From Sepioteuthis lessoniana (lineage: Eukaryota > Mollusca > Cephalopoda > Myopsida > Loliginidae), in NCBI GenBank assembly GCA_963585895.1, contig OY757917.1, positions 107,304,207 to 107,368,206 on the forward strand: 64,000 bases of DNA. The letters run 5' to 3'. How positions within the stretch are numbered: the first letter of the stretch is position 1; each line of letters starts with the position of its first letter. Under the pieces are notes generated by a model. That model ran no database searches and had not been told where the DNA came from. It worked only from the letters and a program-made list of their open reading frames with translations. Below, one piece after another: positions 46,245-58,249 of the stretch. Made by a program: the position numbers and the translations under genes.

Positions 46245-47020
46245 TTTATATAAAGAGAGAGGGGAAGTGAGGAGAGAAAGAGAGAGATGGGACTGGGAAG
46301 TTTTATGAAGAAATGCCAAAAATTCCGTAAGCAAAACATTAAAAGAAATAGTGAAATATATTCGTTGAACCATAATTAAAAACACGCATAATCAGGACCT
46401 TTTCAATCTATATCTAGCATAAAAGTCTTTATAGGTTTTGATAGAAAACTGACGAAACACTGTCTTCATGAAGATAACCATCCGAATATATGTCAAACAA
46501 TTTTTTTTAATCTTAGATGGATATGAGTAAATATCTCACAGTTCCACCGCCACGAGCAGAATGCAGCACTAAGTCATATTTTAAGCCAAGTGCAGCAGCT
46601 TTAAATTCATAATTTTTCATTCTTGCAAACTGGTTGTCGTATCAAGGCTAAAAATTGAAATCTGACTTATTTTAACCGATAGTTAGGAACTACGAAGAAA
46701 AATTGTCTTTCCCGATTGTATTAGTAAAAAGAGTAATCAAAATATCCACATCCAGAATATAAACATGGCTGGCTTATTTATTTACTGAGATTTTAACCGT
46801 AGGAAGAAGCAGACTTCTATTTCATATGTGTGTGTGTTTCTGTATATATGTGTTGAGGGGTTGTGCGTGAGTGCATGTGACTACTTAACTATCAGTTTGT
46901 TTATGGATTTCAATGAGTCATAATCTTGCTTTATGAAGTTTCTTCATTTCCCCATAAATCACTTCACATGAATCTACATACAGAATCAAGATGTATCTCT
47001 CCTCTCTCTCTGTCTTTCTT

Positions 47021-47021
<1 letters not shown>
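46031..47021. other. no gene; (CA)n at 46200-46242
   Basis: Contains a CA microsatellite followed by a GA-rich stretch. Nothing else could be assigned. Confidence 0.45.

Positions 47022-47095
<74 letters not shown>
47022..47095. repeat. (TA)n microsatellite
   Basis: About 72 bp of pure TA. Confidence 0.95.
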
Positions 47096-47097
<2 letters not shown>

Positions 47098-47378
47098 TGC
47101 TTAATTGAAAAAGTAATAAGTGCATGTCAGTCACTGCAGGTGAACATTGAACTTGTACAGTTTTGCCCATAAGTCACGTGGTTTTTTAAAAATATTTTTT
47201 TTATATTATTTCATTCTATTAAATAAGCTTCTTCCTTGCCAGAATGAGATTAGTTAATTTCCCGTCAATTTCTATTCACTTTGATCGCTTCTAAGTCGAA
47301 AGAAATGCGCTTATCACATCATGGAAGACGCCTTCATTGGTTTAACCAAAGTCTTTGAAAAAAAATCATCTATCCGTG

Positions 47379-47380
<2 letters not shown>

Positions 47381-47455
<75 letters not shown>

Positions 47456-47500
47456 AACACATATATATATATATGCGTGTATGTATGCGTGCGTATGAAT
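47381..47500. repeat. (TA)n followed by imperfect GT/AT
   Basis: TA to 47448, then a mixed (TA)/(GT)-type stretch to about 47500. Confidence 0.9.
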
Positions 47501-48260
47501 ATGTTTATTTTTATACATTCACACACATGCTAACAAAAAAAAGTTACGAAGGTTACTGAACAGTGAAACTTTTTTTTCAAGATTTCGTCGTTCATTTCCC
47601 GTCTAATTTAACTTTTGAGAAAAGTATACATTTGTTTTTGGGTTCTTGTTTTATGTTCCAATTCTTCGCCTGTATTCATTTTTATCTATCGGTGTTCATG
47701 AAAGAAAAGAAAAATATTTAATGGTCGTAGAATGCAAGGCGGTAATTCCTGAACAGTTGATTTTTAAAAGTTTAAACTAAATCGGATCTCATGATAATAT
47801 GACATAAATTTCCATTATCCAAATATAAATTCATCATACAAATATACAAACTTACATGCATAGAGACATACACGTACTCAAACAAAAAGTCAAAGGTTCA
47901 AATTTCCTAAGACTGTCTATTGTCATGAGATGGATGATAAAATGCGCTGAAAGAAGAGTATGTTACCTTCTTTTAAATGGCAAGAATTAGACTATTTCTG
48001 AACCTACGGTTTTCAAGTGTATTCTTTTTTTCTGTTGGATAATGACTTAGTTTGACGTCAAAATCAAACTGAATCAGTGTTCTGAAATTTTTAAACAAGT
48101 TATCTTCACCGTGATGCTGTTCGAGTTCGCTTTTTTTTTAAAATTCATTCAATGATGGGGATCTTTGCATCTATTATTGTTTAAATCGTGACATTTTGAA
48201 CGGAGTTTTTATATAAGTATTAATTTGAAAATAAAAAGTAAATAAATGACACTCAATCAT
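47501..48260. other. no feature recognised
   Basis: AT-rich spacer before the next LINE fragment. Confidence 0.45.
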
Positions 48261-48261
48261 T

Positions 48262-49620
48262 TCCTTAGAAAAAGCACAGACGGATACAAACTCAGAAAAT
48301 TGCAAGAAAAGATAAACCAATTGATTTAACTGGATGACATGAAACTGTTTGTCAAAAGCAAAAAAAGAATTGGAAACCCTAAAACAGAATATACAGTTAA
48401 GATATTGGAATAGAATTTGTCAGGGAAAAATGCACCATGCTTGTAATGAAAATCAGAAAATGACCCATGACAGATACAATGGAACTACTAAACCAAGTCA
48501 TAATCAGAACGGTGGAAAAAAATTAAACATACAAATACTTGGGAATATTGGAAGTTGACACCAGCGTACAAGTTGAAATGAAAAAGACAAAATTTTAAAA
48601 AAGGATCTCAGACGAACCAGAAAATCCCCCCACCAAAAAAACTATATTGCAGGAATCATTTAAAGGGATAAACATCTTGGCTGTGTCCCTTGTAAAATGC
48701 TAGGGACCATTCTTGAAATGGACCAGAGAAGAATTTAAACAAATGAACCGGAGAACAAGAAAACTAATGACCCTGCATCCCAGAGATGACGTTGAGAGAC
48801 TATATTATGTCAAGGAATAAGGGAGGAAGAGGACTTACCAGCATTGAAGACAGCATGGATACATCGATACAATGACTCAAAGACTACATAGAAAAGCGCG
48901 GAGAAAGACTGATTACAGCTGCCAGAAAGAATACTAACGATACGAGGATCAGGGAAACGGAAATAACCAGAAAATAAAAGTGGGAAGAAAAACAACTCTA
49001 TGGACGTTTTAAGCGACTTGCAAGAGATTTCACAAACGAGAAAACGGGGACGTGGCTAAGAAAGAGAAACCTTAAGAGAGAAACTGAATGTCTTCTAATA
49101 GCAGCACAGAAGAACGCCATAAGAATCAACCCTATCTAAACAAGAATAGTTAAGACGCAACAAAACAGCAGATGTAGATTATGTGGTGAGAGAGACAAAA
49201 CAGACAATCACATAATAAGCGAATCCTGCAAATTAGCACAGAAAATATATAAGACGAGGTACAACTGAGAGGGCAAGGTAATCATCTGGGAATTGTTCAA
49301 TAAATAGAAAGTTCATAATACGAACTAATGGTATATGTACAACCCAGAATCTGTCCTGAAGAATGAGACACTCAAACTTCTCTGGGATTTTGAGATAGAA
49401 CAGGATTACCTAATCTCAGCCAGACGACCAGACCTTATAATAATCAACTAAAAAGAGAGAACTTGCAGAATTGTAACTTTGCTGTCCCAACGGACTCCAG
49501 AGTAAAATTTAAAAAAATAAGCAAAAAAAGCGATGAGAACCTGGACCTTGCTAGAGAATTTAAAAAAATTGTAGACTAATGCGTAAATAATAATAATAAT
49601 AATGATAATAATAATAATAG
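48262..49620 (+). pseudogene. RLE-type LINE: RT box to AAT tail
   Basis: It starts just before the catalytic box, which is damaged ('LDDMKLFVKSKKELETL' for YMDD...). The linker follows ('KWEEKQLYGRFKRL'-like at about 48980). The zinc knuckle at 49173-49230 is near intact (C-x2-C-x7-H, then 'IISESCKLA'). The endonuclease signature has PD at 49428-49433 with 'RTCRIV' and, after a frameshift, a VP.DSRVK-type segment. It ends 'ENLDLARE' and an (AAT)n tail at 49585-49620, lacking the usual 'IVIGVLGTV' C-terminus. An independent copy of the same family as 43.3-45.0 kb, in the same orientation. Confidence 0.8.
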
Positions 49621-50640
49621 AACAGAAGACTTTATTACAATCCTTAAGGAAGCAAAACTCGAAAAATGTCAAGGTAGAAACCGACAGAGTAGAATATTGC
49701 AAAATATCCCGACGGAAAAATAACCGAACAGAACGAGTTAATTTATACAGAACTAGAACTATTTACAGATTAAATAGGTATTTCCTTTTAAAAAATTCCA
49801 ACAGAAATACAAAACCTGGATGGAAAATACGACTAGGCGAAGAAATAAAGAAACTACGACTAAAATGAAACACCTTAGGAAAGTGAATACACAGTAACTC
49901 AGTCGAAAGAAAAAATAGACAAACGCAGACAAGTTTGACAACACCACTGGAAGAAAAAAATCAAAATATATCGGCGAAAGAAGAGAGAGTCAAAAGATAA
50001 CGGGACAGAGTCAAAAATATAACCAAAACGGAATATTTCAAAATGATAAAAGAAAATTCTACCAACAAGTTAGTTGAGAATGCACAAAGCCAAATAAATA
50101 ATCGGACGCAAAAGAAAAAAAACGGTTTTGGAGTAAAATATGGAGAAAGAGGGAACAAAATCGAAATGCTGAATGGATAAATAAGTTCAACAAATAATTA
50201 GAAGAATTCTAAAAAGCTTAGGAGGGAACATACGCCTGGACTCACTAACAGCAAAACTCAAGAAAATATCGGACTGGAAAACGTCTGGCCATAATGGATT
50301 CAAGTATTCTGGTTTTAAAAATCCACGTCCATCTCCGAAAGAGTGGTCCTGTAAGTGAGTAAATACCCACAAGAACCAATCATACACGAATGGACAAAAA
50401 GGAAAACTACTCTGATCCAGACGGACCCCCCACCAAAAAAAATCCCTCCTTCAACAGCTATAGACAGATATGGTGTTTACCTAGATATGGAAAATAATGA
50501 ACCTACAGATAAGAAAAGAAATCTATTACTTGCTCGTATGCCACCAACTGTTTCGGGAAAAAAATGTACCGAAGAGGCACAAGTGGCATATATAAACTAC
50601 TTTATATAGAAAACACATCCTAAAATAAGCCAAAACGAGC
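49621..50640 (+). pseudogene. RLE-type LINE N-terminal/finger region
   Basis: This is the only piece carrying sequence N-terminal to the RT. It is A-rich, Lys/Asn/Thr/Arg-rich coding-like DNA with 'FGVKYGERGNKIEMLN' and then a decayed finger motif ('WKTSGHNGFKYFWFK' at about 50270-50320). The following 'PQEPIIHEW' stretch may be the next segment. It directly follows the AAT tail of the previous copy and precedes another copy's RT box at 50.8 kb. Frames are broken. Confidence 0.5.
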
Positions 50641-50689
50641 GTAAAAATGTGCCTCGGTGTGTATTGATTACAAGACTACTGTATTGACT

Positions 50690-52225
50690 ACAATATAGTT
50701 CTGCAAACGTGGATAAGGGGATGTTTGAAATTGTTCATTATATCAAAGAAAATCATAAACTTAATCTACGTACTTAGAAAGTGTATAAGAGGCTGACAAT
50801 TTTCCAAAAACAGGAAAAGATTAATCACCTTATGTAGATGGATGACGAGAGACTAACACAAAGAATAAGAATATGGTTCCTAGTAAGAGAAATAGAATTC
50901 GGCACAGAAATATGAGCCATGTTCATAATGAAACGTTGGAAAAGAGAAACAAGGAAACTAATAGAAGTGCCAAATCAGGAATGCATAATAACTAAACAAA
51001 AAATGCATTTAGACACTAAAGGAGAAGGAAAATTACAAGTATTTGGTGATATTGGTAGCGAAAAGCATCAAAAATGGGGAAATAAACGTACAATAAGAAA
51101 ATAGATAACTTCTTAAAACCAAGCTCTGCAGTAAAAATCTCATCAAATATATAAACCCTTGAACCGGGAGCTGTTAGATCATCGGAACCATTCTTAAAAT
51201 GGACAAGGGACTAATTCAGTCAAATGGACCAAAGATAGGAAAACTGACAGCCAAGAACAAGGCGTTTCATTCGATATATGACAATGTCAAGCAATATGAG
51301 TCGAGATAATAAGGAGGAAAAGGACTCGCAAACGTTGTAAATTTCGAAGATATATCTGTACGAGGACTCGAAGACTATATTAAAAAAAAGTAATGAAAAT
51401 TTAATTACAGCAGCCATTTATAGTAGATTCACCATAAGTAATGACAGAAAAGCAGTAGAAACGAGGAAGAAGAAAAGAAGATATTTTAAGAGACAAACTG
51501 TCGGTATTGCATATTTGATGACGTGGACATGGCTACGAAAGATAAATCTTATACGAGATATTGACCCTCTTCTAATAGCAGTAAAAAACAGCACATTAAT
51601 TACCAATTATTTTAAAACAAAAACTGATTATAGTCAACAGAACAGCAAGTGTAGGTTTTGTAGAAAAAGAGATGAAACGAATAGTCACAAATTAAGCGAC
51701 GATAAAAAATACCTCAGAACGAATACAAAATTAGGCACTACTGGGTGGAAAAAGTGACCCACTAGGAACTGTGCAAGAGTGTAAATTTTGACTATACAGC
51801 GAAATGGTACATGCACAAATTTCGCTTAAAATTTCCTTGGATTGTCAAGTTAGGGGATCACCTGATCCTGACCAACTTAAAAACCAAAGAACTAATTAAC
51901 ATCAAGAAAAGAGAATGTGTTATCTAATGGATTTTGCAGTTCCAGTGGATCACAGAATGGAAATATATCAGTGTGAAAAGCCATGCAGACACTTGGATCT
52001 TCCCAGAAAACTAAAAAGAACCCAAAATACTGAGGAACTAGATGGTGACAGGTGATACCAATTGTAGTTAGCGCGCCGGAAACCATCTCTAAAAGACTGG
52101 AAAAGGAATTGAAAGGTTTAAATCAGAGGAAGCATCGACACCATTCAGACAATAGTATTGTTGAGATTGGCCTGTATACTGAGAAGAGTCATGGAGTCCA
52201 GAGGAGACTTACAGTCATATAGACT
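50690..52225 (+). pseudogene. RLE-type LINE: RT box to C-terminus
   Basis: About 50790-50860 encodes a decayed catalytic box ('INHLM' then 'MDDERLTQ'). 50919-51104 encodes the next segment ('KRETRKLIEVPNQE'). 51515-51757 encodes the 'TWLRKINLIRDIDPLLIA' linker and a zinc knuckle (C-x2-C-x7-H at about 51653-51690) without its last Cys. 51830-52060 is endonuclease-like, and 52090-52220 encodes the C-terminus ('TIQTIVLLRLACILRRVMES'). Frameshifts are frequent. It adjoins the next tail at 52230. Confidence 0.65.
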
Positions 52226-52229
52226 CTAG

Positions 52230-52690
52230 AGAATTACCCACAGGTAACGCAGATGGGGAAAACTCCAAAGAAGTAAAATAAAAATTCTAAGAACAACGTG
52301 CCGTCTTGTTGATTTTACCGTTCCTGTGGACCAGTTAAAATCTCCAAAAGCAAAATGATAGATACATACATGGTTCAGCTCGGAGAAATAAAAAAGCAGA
52401 GGAAAATGTGGTTGATAGAATTACCAATTGTCAGCGACGCGGTCGGAACGGTCCCATGAGGCTTGGAAGAACGACTGGTAGAACTGGAAATCAGAGGAAG
52501 ATTTGAGGTCATCCAAACTACAGAATTATTACGATCGGCTCGAATATTTTGAAGAGTAGTGGAGTCTTCAGGAGGTTGAAGAGTAGTGGAGTCTTCAGGA
52601 GACTTGCTGTCACTCAGATTCAAGTTAAAGACTACTTATTAATGCAAGTATCAAAAACGAGCAAGTAATAATAATAATAATAATGCAAAC
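52230..52690 (+). pseudogene. RLE-type LINE 3' tail with AAT repeat
   Basis: It carries the endonuclease end, then 'IELPIVSDAVGTVP', 'LVELEIRGRFEVIQTTELL' and 'RSARIF', followed by a 23-bp tandem duplication ('gaagagtagtggagtcttca'...) at about 52553-52602. It ends in 'AATAATAATAATAAT' at 52666-52685. This is the last fragment of the same-strand array. Confidence 0.75.
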
Positions 52691-52734
52691 ATTAACCAAA
52701 TTTAATTATGAATAGTAATGAGTCAGTGGTATTT

Positions 52735-53245
52735 TCAAGATTCATTTCTGAACAAGTCGACAGGGCTTTTAGAAACACCAACTGCTTTTCTGCAGAGGGG
52801 TAAAACTCCTGCATCGAGTGTCGTGATGGTTGGGCTCCAGTAATGCGAGAGTTGTGGGAAATGCGAATAACCCTTCATTGTCATCACTCCCAGGGCCACT
52901 CTGGCTTGGAGTGGTAGCACCTGATAGGTTCCTATCAATGGTTCATAAAGAAGTATACTGTGTGCTTATGCTAAACTGAATTATTTGAAATAGAACTGTT
53001 TTAACGTTTAACTTTGTTTAAACAAATACCTGAAACTTAATTGAATTGTGAGTGATACACAGCAATAATTGAAACCATTTAACTTTCTTGACAAAACTAA
53101 ATAGTTTGAAATAGAACTGTTTTGACATTTAAAATGCGTACCTATGCAAAACTGAAGTGTTTGATATAGAACTCTTCATATGTTTTAAAATATAATTGGT
53201 ATTAAATAACCTACAATGGTTGATAGGTCATAAAACCAAACTAAA
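52735..53245 (+). mobile_element. nonautonomous element N, plus strand
   Basis: It is collinear with 45425-45872 read on the minus strand: 'cttttctgcagaggggtaaa', 'gtagcacctgataggttcct', AT-rich repeats of 'gtttgaaatagaactgtttt', and the 3' tail 'attaaataacctacaatgg' then 'ttgataggtcataaaacc'. The AT-rich repeat region is longer than in the other copy. No TSD was found. Confidence 0.8.
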
Positions 53246-53376
53246 CAAAACCAAGTTTGATTTCTCCGCCAAATCTGTACATTTAAACACATTAATCTAA
53301 ACCTTGAATTGTACAAAAAAGATTTACAATCACAAATAAATTTTCTTTAGAATAATAGAAAAGTTCCATTTTAGAA

Positions 53377-53392
53377 ATATATATATATATAT
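53377..53392. repeat. short (TA)n tract at LINE tail
   Basis: TA run between flanking DNA and the 'catcatcat' end of the LINE. Confidence 0.9.
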
Positions 53393-55740
53393 CATCATCA
53401 TCATCATATCGTGCAGCCAACACGGATATCCCTGACCCTCTCTCGCCACTTCTCCATATAGTTCATCGCCTCTGGGAGGTCTTCAGGGCTACATCCAGTA
53501 TCATCACATAGCTGCTGTATGTATGTTCGAGCTGGTCGTCCTGCTTTTACACGGCCATATGTGGGGGTCCATAGGAGTACATCACTTATGAGGTCATCCC
53601 TGCTTCTCCAGCAGGGTCTTGCATGTCTGGTTCGTCTAGCTTGGATAGTTTTCGTGATGGGAGGCAAGTGGCCGTATACTTGGTGCTTTGTTAGGTGTTG
53701 CCACCAGGACTTGTTCAATATTGCTCGCAACATTCTTGTGTAATTGCCGTCTCTCTTCTTCTCCAGCCGTTTTGTTAGCGTCCAAGAAGTGCATCAATAC
53801 AGCAGTATCGACAAGACCGCTGCTTGGAAGAAAATGCGTTTCATTTTATCTGTCTGATTTGATTTCCATATGATCGATAGCTTATCGATAGCTGTCCATG
53901 CCTTCGTTAGCCGTGTGTCGATGTCTTTTTCGGTTGATGAGACACTGCTTCCTTGGTAGGTGAATCTGTCCACCAGTTTTCTAGTGTTGTAATGTCGCCT
54001 GGCTGATTAAAGCATATATATTCAGTCTTGTGTGTATTAGCATGGAGGCCAATGCTTGCAGCGGCTCGTTCCAAACTATGCAGTTGTGTCTCAGCTTGGT
54101 TGGGTGTATTTGCTAGTATCGCTATGTCATCGGCGTGGTCGGTGTCGGTAATTGCTTTTGCGGGGTACCTTCTGCTTCTTTTCTTTGTCAGCTCGAAGCC
54201 GTTTTCTCTGATTTTATCAATCGTTGTTCTAAGCACGTAGTCTAGACAGGTGATAAAGAGGTATGGTGCTAGCGTGTCCACTTGTAGTACTCCATCTACA
54301 ATGTTGAAGTATTCTGTGTTTCCATCCGGTGAACGTACTTTCACTTTGGTGTTTCTATAGAGAATCGTTTTTGCTAGGGTTTCTTTTAGTATGCCGTATG
54401 CTAGTAGGATTAGTTCCATCTTCCTTCTCTGAATGGAATCGAAGGCCTTGGTAAAGTTCACATATATTAATGTGGCCTGTAGGTTTTCTTTCCGTACACC
54501 TTCAAGGATTCTACGGATGTTCAATATTTGTGAGGTCGTGGATCTATTTCTTCGGAAGCCATTTTGGTTTTTCCTGAGGATGTTGTTAATTTTGGGTTCT
54601 CTGCGGTTTCGTTGTAGGTCATTGCAAATGATGTAAGTGTTATACCTCGGTAGTTCTTGAGTAATCCGAGGTCCCCCTTTTTAGGGAAGGGGAGGATGCA
54701 TCCTTCAATCCGTCTGCCTATCAGATTTTGATTATAGACTGCGTGGCAGTGTCGGAGCAGTATGTCATCGAATTGTCTGGCCTTCCATATTTCTGGGGGA
54801 ATCTCGTCAATCCCTGCAGCTTTCCTATTTTTAATTTTTCTAAGAACCGAGTCGAATTCTTCTTGTGTCAACGGTCCTAGTTTAATGTCCAATTGCTTGC
54901 AAATAATTCTGTTGATTTATTCATGCGTTACTTTCGGTGGTTTTCCTAGTAGATTTTCGAAATGCTGTTTAAATAGTTTTATTCTTGCCTGTTGGTTTGC
55001 AGCTTTCAGTTTTGCTTTGGTTGTGCTTTTCCTTCTCACTTCGTTTATTGTTTGCCAGGCTATTCTAGATTGCCTATCTTCTACTGAGTCTCTAATATTA
55101 TCGATATGATTTTGTATGTATTCTGCCTGTTCTTTAGATATATTCCTGCTAATTGATATTGTGCCTTTTCTAGTTTTCGGACATTTGTGTTTGTTGGGTT
55201 TTCCTATTGCTTTTGGATGCAGTTTTCACGTGCGCACATTTTTCTCTAACCGCTAACGTTTCCCATGGGACTCCATATTTAGTTTTAGGTTTTGTTGGAG
55301 TACATTTCACTGCCGCCTCGAGGTGCACATTGACGAAATTGTCATATTCGTCATTTGAGGTACCGTTTTCAGTCTTCTCTTGTAGAGTCTCGAATCTGTT
55401 TCTCAATTCTAATACATATTCATCTTTAATATCTCTGTTGTTAAGAAGGGCCCAGTCATAGTGTTTGGTGGTCGCTGTTCGTGTGGCATTTTTTCGTAGG
55501 CTTAGTCGTATTTTTACCGTGACTATTCGGTGATCGGAGGACACACCCTCGAAAGAGGAGTATGCTTCGCAATTCATTGCGCTATTTTTCCATTTCTTGT
55601 TTATAAAGACGTAGTCTCTCTGTGCTTTACTATTGTTCGCGTATGTGTAGGTCCATAATTTTCCCTTCCCTTTTTTGATACTTTGTATTACTCGGGTCGC
55701 CGTGATCATTTTCTATGACAGTATCCATTTCACGACGAGC
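53393..55740 (-). pseudogene. RTE-like APE/RT LINE, longest copy
   Basis: Minus strand, 5' to 3': the end of an AP-type endonuclease (ORF 55709-55170) with 'QRDYVFINKKWKNSAM' and SDHR at about 55527-55538, the catalytic His pair region of that fold. RT fingers follow at 54892-54600 ('KNRKAAGIDEIPPEIW', 'KNYRGITLTS'), then the palm at 54524-53960 with 'VNFTKAFDSI', 'GVLQVDTLAPYLF' (Gly to Val in the GD motif) and DHADDIAILA at about 54121-54145, where the family's Tyr is His. The thumb/C-terminal domain (ORF 53733-53404) ends at the ATG-type tail. The frame is broken at least three times. It lacks the first half of the endonuclease, so it is 5'-truncated at about 55740. Confidence 0.88.
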
Positions 55741-56110
55741 ATCTTCAAGTTTTCAGTTCAAAATGTCACTTCTATAACATGACGGTATATTTTAATCGTT
55801 TGTATTAGATTTTGTAAATCTTTTTCATTTTTGGGCAAGTATGAGGACTTTTTTCGTATTGTGACACTATGAAGTGGGTGCGCCACGCAGACGCTCTTTT
55901 TGTTTGTTTTGGCGCAAAACAAAACAAAGGCCTGACCTCGAGATCTCGACAAGACCAGAAGTGGGGAAGGGAACACCAGTCAAAGGAGTTGGTAAAAGGA
56001 ACTCAGAGAAGGTATTTGGCGAAGGGTGATGCAGAAGGGCAGTCAACAACGGACAGCAGAAGAGACCAGTCGGCCTGAGATAGGGTCGAGGAGCAGTGAG
56101 GGAAGACCAG
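55741..56110. other. unassigned; may be 5' leader of an LTR element
   Basis: The right half (55870-56110) is GC-richer and purine-rich. On the minus strand it lies directly 3' of the LTR at 56111-56645, and the first bases, cTGGTCTTCCCTC, begin with TGG one base after the LTR, as a primer-binding site would. So it could be internal DNA. The near-TSD noted for the LTR argues for a solo LTR instead. Confidence 0.35.
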
Positions 56111-56645
56111 TGTTATATACTCATCTACAGAATCATTACGACACAATAAATAAACAGACGCAATGATAAAGACGCAGGAAGACTTCTTTATAAAAATATT
56201 TACTTCTCACTTTATTGCAAGGGTTCGAAATATTTTGACCCCAAAGTTAAGGTCGGCAACGTTGTGTCTTTCTCGTTCTCCTCTGGACCCCAATTCAATC
56301 AGGGCTCCCGAGAGCCCCTTCGGCCGGGTGTGGCTTTCCCTACCACACCTCGACTCCAACTGGCACTAGAACTCAACTGGCTTGACTTCTGTCTTGACTG
56401 ACTTTGAAATCGAATGTTTAATCGTCATCAAGCGGAAATAACTGTTATGCAGTTCAGAGGTCACTCTCCTCCGGTGAGTAAGTCTATGAGAGTATCATGG
56501 GATTTTTTTTTACCTCGTCCCATTTCATCAGCCAATTTCCGCCCACGCGATTTCCTCTCATAACTGCCATTAGAATGTGTCACCTCCTTCCGGTGCATCA
56601 CCTTGAATGGCATTTTTGGCCGGGTCAAGTGGTCAAAACATAACA
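56111..56645 (-). mobile_element. LTR (probably solo) of a gypsy-like element
   Basis: It begins TGTTATATAC and ends AAAACATAACA, giving terminal inverted repeats TGTTAT/ATAACA over 535 bp. A minus-strand AATAAA lies at 56211-56216 ('tttattgcaagg'), as in the LTRs at 59.86 and 63.38 kb ('tttattgcaag'). This fixes the orientation. Flanking tetranucleotides are CCAG and TCAG, compatible with a TSD with one change. It is GC-richer than the AT-rich surroundings. Confidence 0.65.
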
Positions 56646-56950
56646 TCAGTGAAGATTAGTCATCATTCCTCGTGGTTTTGTGGAAATTTTGCGAAGGATG
56701 CACGTCAGCGTTAGTCTACGGATGCACAGGAATGCAGTGTCACGGAACAACCCTTCTTGCACTTGAGTTAACCCAATCCCATATTGTACGTTTGCTTTTT
56801 GTTCTTTTTCTCCTGCTCCCTCGGTTGTATTTCTTGAGCCGTAACGAAATGTGTGATACCCCTCTTAGAACCAGTAGATGAATCACCGGCCAAAAAAGAA
56901 TCGTTTCGAAGAAGTTGATAAGTCTGGGGGCCGCGAAGCAGGTATTGTCA

Positions 56951-57320
56951 CAGTATGTGCACTTTTGTTGATTGTACACACATAAAACGCAAGTCCCCTT
57001 CCAAGTTATCTCCTCCGGCTGCAATGCACTTGTTGTACCGTTCCAACGACTTCTGGAAGGCCTCATGGAAGTCCTCTTGTGTGAGTGTGTCAATGACTTT
57101 CGTCACAACCTCTTTCATCATCTCAATTGTTTCATAACGACAGCTTATGAGCTTAGGGAATAACCAAAAGTCACAGGGAGCAAGGTGTGGACTATATGGA
57201 GGCTGTGGAACTGTTTTGATGTCCATCTTGGTCAAAAAGTCTGTGAAAAGGATTGAATTTTGACTGGTGTATTGTCCTGATAGAAATGCCACTGACATGA
57301 TTTGAAGAGTGCAGGCCTAA
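56951..57320 (-). pseudogene. mariner (D34D) transposase, C-terminal part
   Basis: On the minus strand 'YQDNTPV' (Asp codon 57274-57276) is followed, after a 1-nt deletion, by 'DFLTKMDIKTVPQPPYSP' and 'LAPCDFWLFPKL' (Asp codon 57170-57172). The Asp codons are 104 nt apart instead of 105. The tail 'KVIDTLTQEDFHEAF' and 'LERYNKCIAAGGD' match the copy at 11.56-12.31 kb. The N-terminal half and first Asp are absent. ORF 56740-57093 in the other frame is not a separate gene. Confidence 0.85.
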
Positions 57321-57339
57321 TTCTTAATCAGCTAAATTG

Positions 57340-57765
57340 GTTACACAAATCATTAATTTATTGGAGTAAAAACTTGCGACAGCACATCCAGAAATAGAGG
57401 AGGGATTGATAACAGAATATTTTTACCCAGCTGTGCACCAGATTTCAGAAACTTCCTTTCGTCAGGGCTTAAAACCTGAAGAGAATGCTTTAAGGTTTCT
57501 TCCTTTACTTAGACTAGTTACCTTAACGAAGGCTAAAGTGCCCGATCTGCCCTTGCAGTTATCTCTAACTCTCTCTACATGCAATTCAAAGGACATGAAA
57601 AGCTCAGTCTGTCCTGCTATTTATCTATAAATGAAAGGTGAGAGAGAAATATGGATTCATGCCTTTCTCAAGCTCTTTAGCGAAAAGTGAAACGTAAAGT
57701 ATCTTTCAGGATTTGAACTAATGCTTCGTGTACCAGCGTAGTTGGTACTTCCCCTAGCTACGTGT
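57340..57765 (-). mobile_element. diverged SINE related to family B
   Basis: 57505-57545 and 57605-57760 match parts of family B on the minus strand: 'cttagactagttacctta', 'gtcctgctatttat', 'atggattcatgcctttctc', 'caggatttgaact'. An extra segment of about 60 bp lies between them. The left part (57340-57500) is only vaguely similar. Old copy. Confidence 0.5.
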
Positions 57766-57769
57766 TTCC

Positions 57770-58218
57770 ATATTATGACAGTAAACAGTCCGATGGTGAG
57801 CTTTGCGGGATGCAGAGTACCATTTATTTGCCATCGCCCTAGGTCCTCTCTATGCCGGAATAGTAGCTCCTAATAGAGACCAATCTATGGGTCAAATAAA
57901 ACAGACATTTAGATTGAGACCAAACCAATGACTTATGCTAAATTGAAATGTTTGAAACTGAATTGTTTGATGACTTTTCTATGTGTAAACAAATGTTTGA
58001 TGTTTAATTAAATTTTTAATGATTCATAGCAGCACTTGGAAACATTTAACTTTGTTGACTTATGCTTAATTGATTTGTTAGAAATAGAACTGTTGGATCA
58101 TTTAACTGTGTGTTCCTATAAAATGTGTTCACAAATCGTGTATTAAATCTTAATATATAAAAAAGATTTGTAATTAAATAACCAACAATTGTTGATATGC
58201 CATAAAACCAAATCCAAC
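57770..58218 (+). mobile_element. nonautonomous element N, plus strand
   Basis: A GC-rich start ('aacagtccgatggtgagctt', 'agctcctaatagagaccaat') is followed by the AT-rich internal repeats ('aaattgaaatgtttgaaact') and the family 3' tail 'taattaaataaccaacaatt' then 'gttgatatgccataaaacc'. It is collinear with 52735-53245. Confidence 0.75.
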
Positions 58219-58249
58219 CAATCCAAACCACAAAACCAATAGCAATACT

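Noticed and set aside
53519-55461. plus-strand ORFs of 60-115 codons (for example 54762-55109 and 54028-54240)
   Set aside because: They are antisense to the minus-strand LINE, whose RT and endonuclease motifs are unambiguous.
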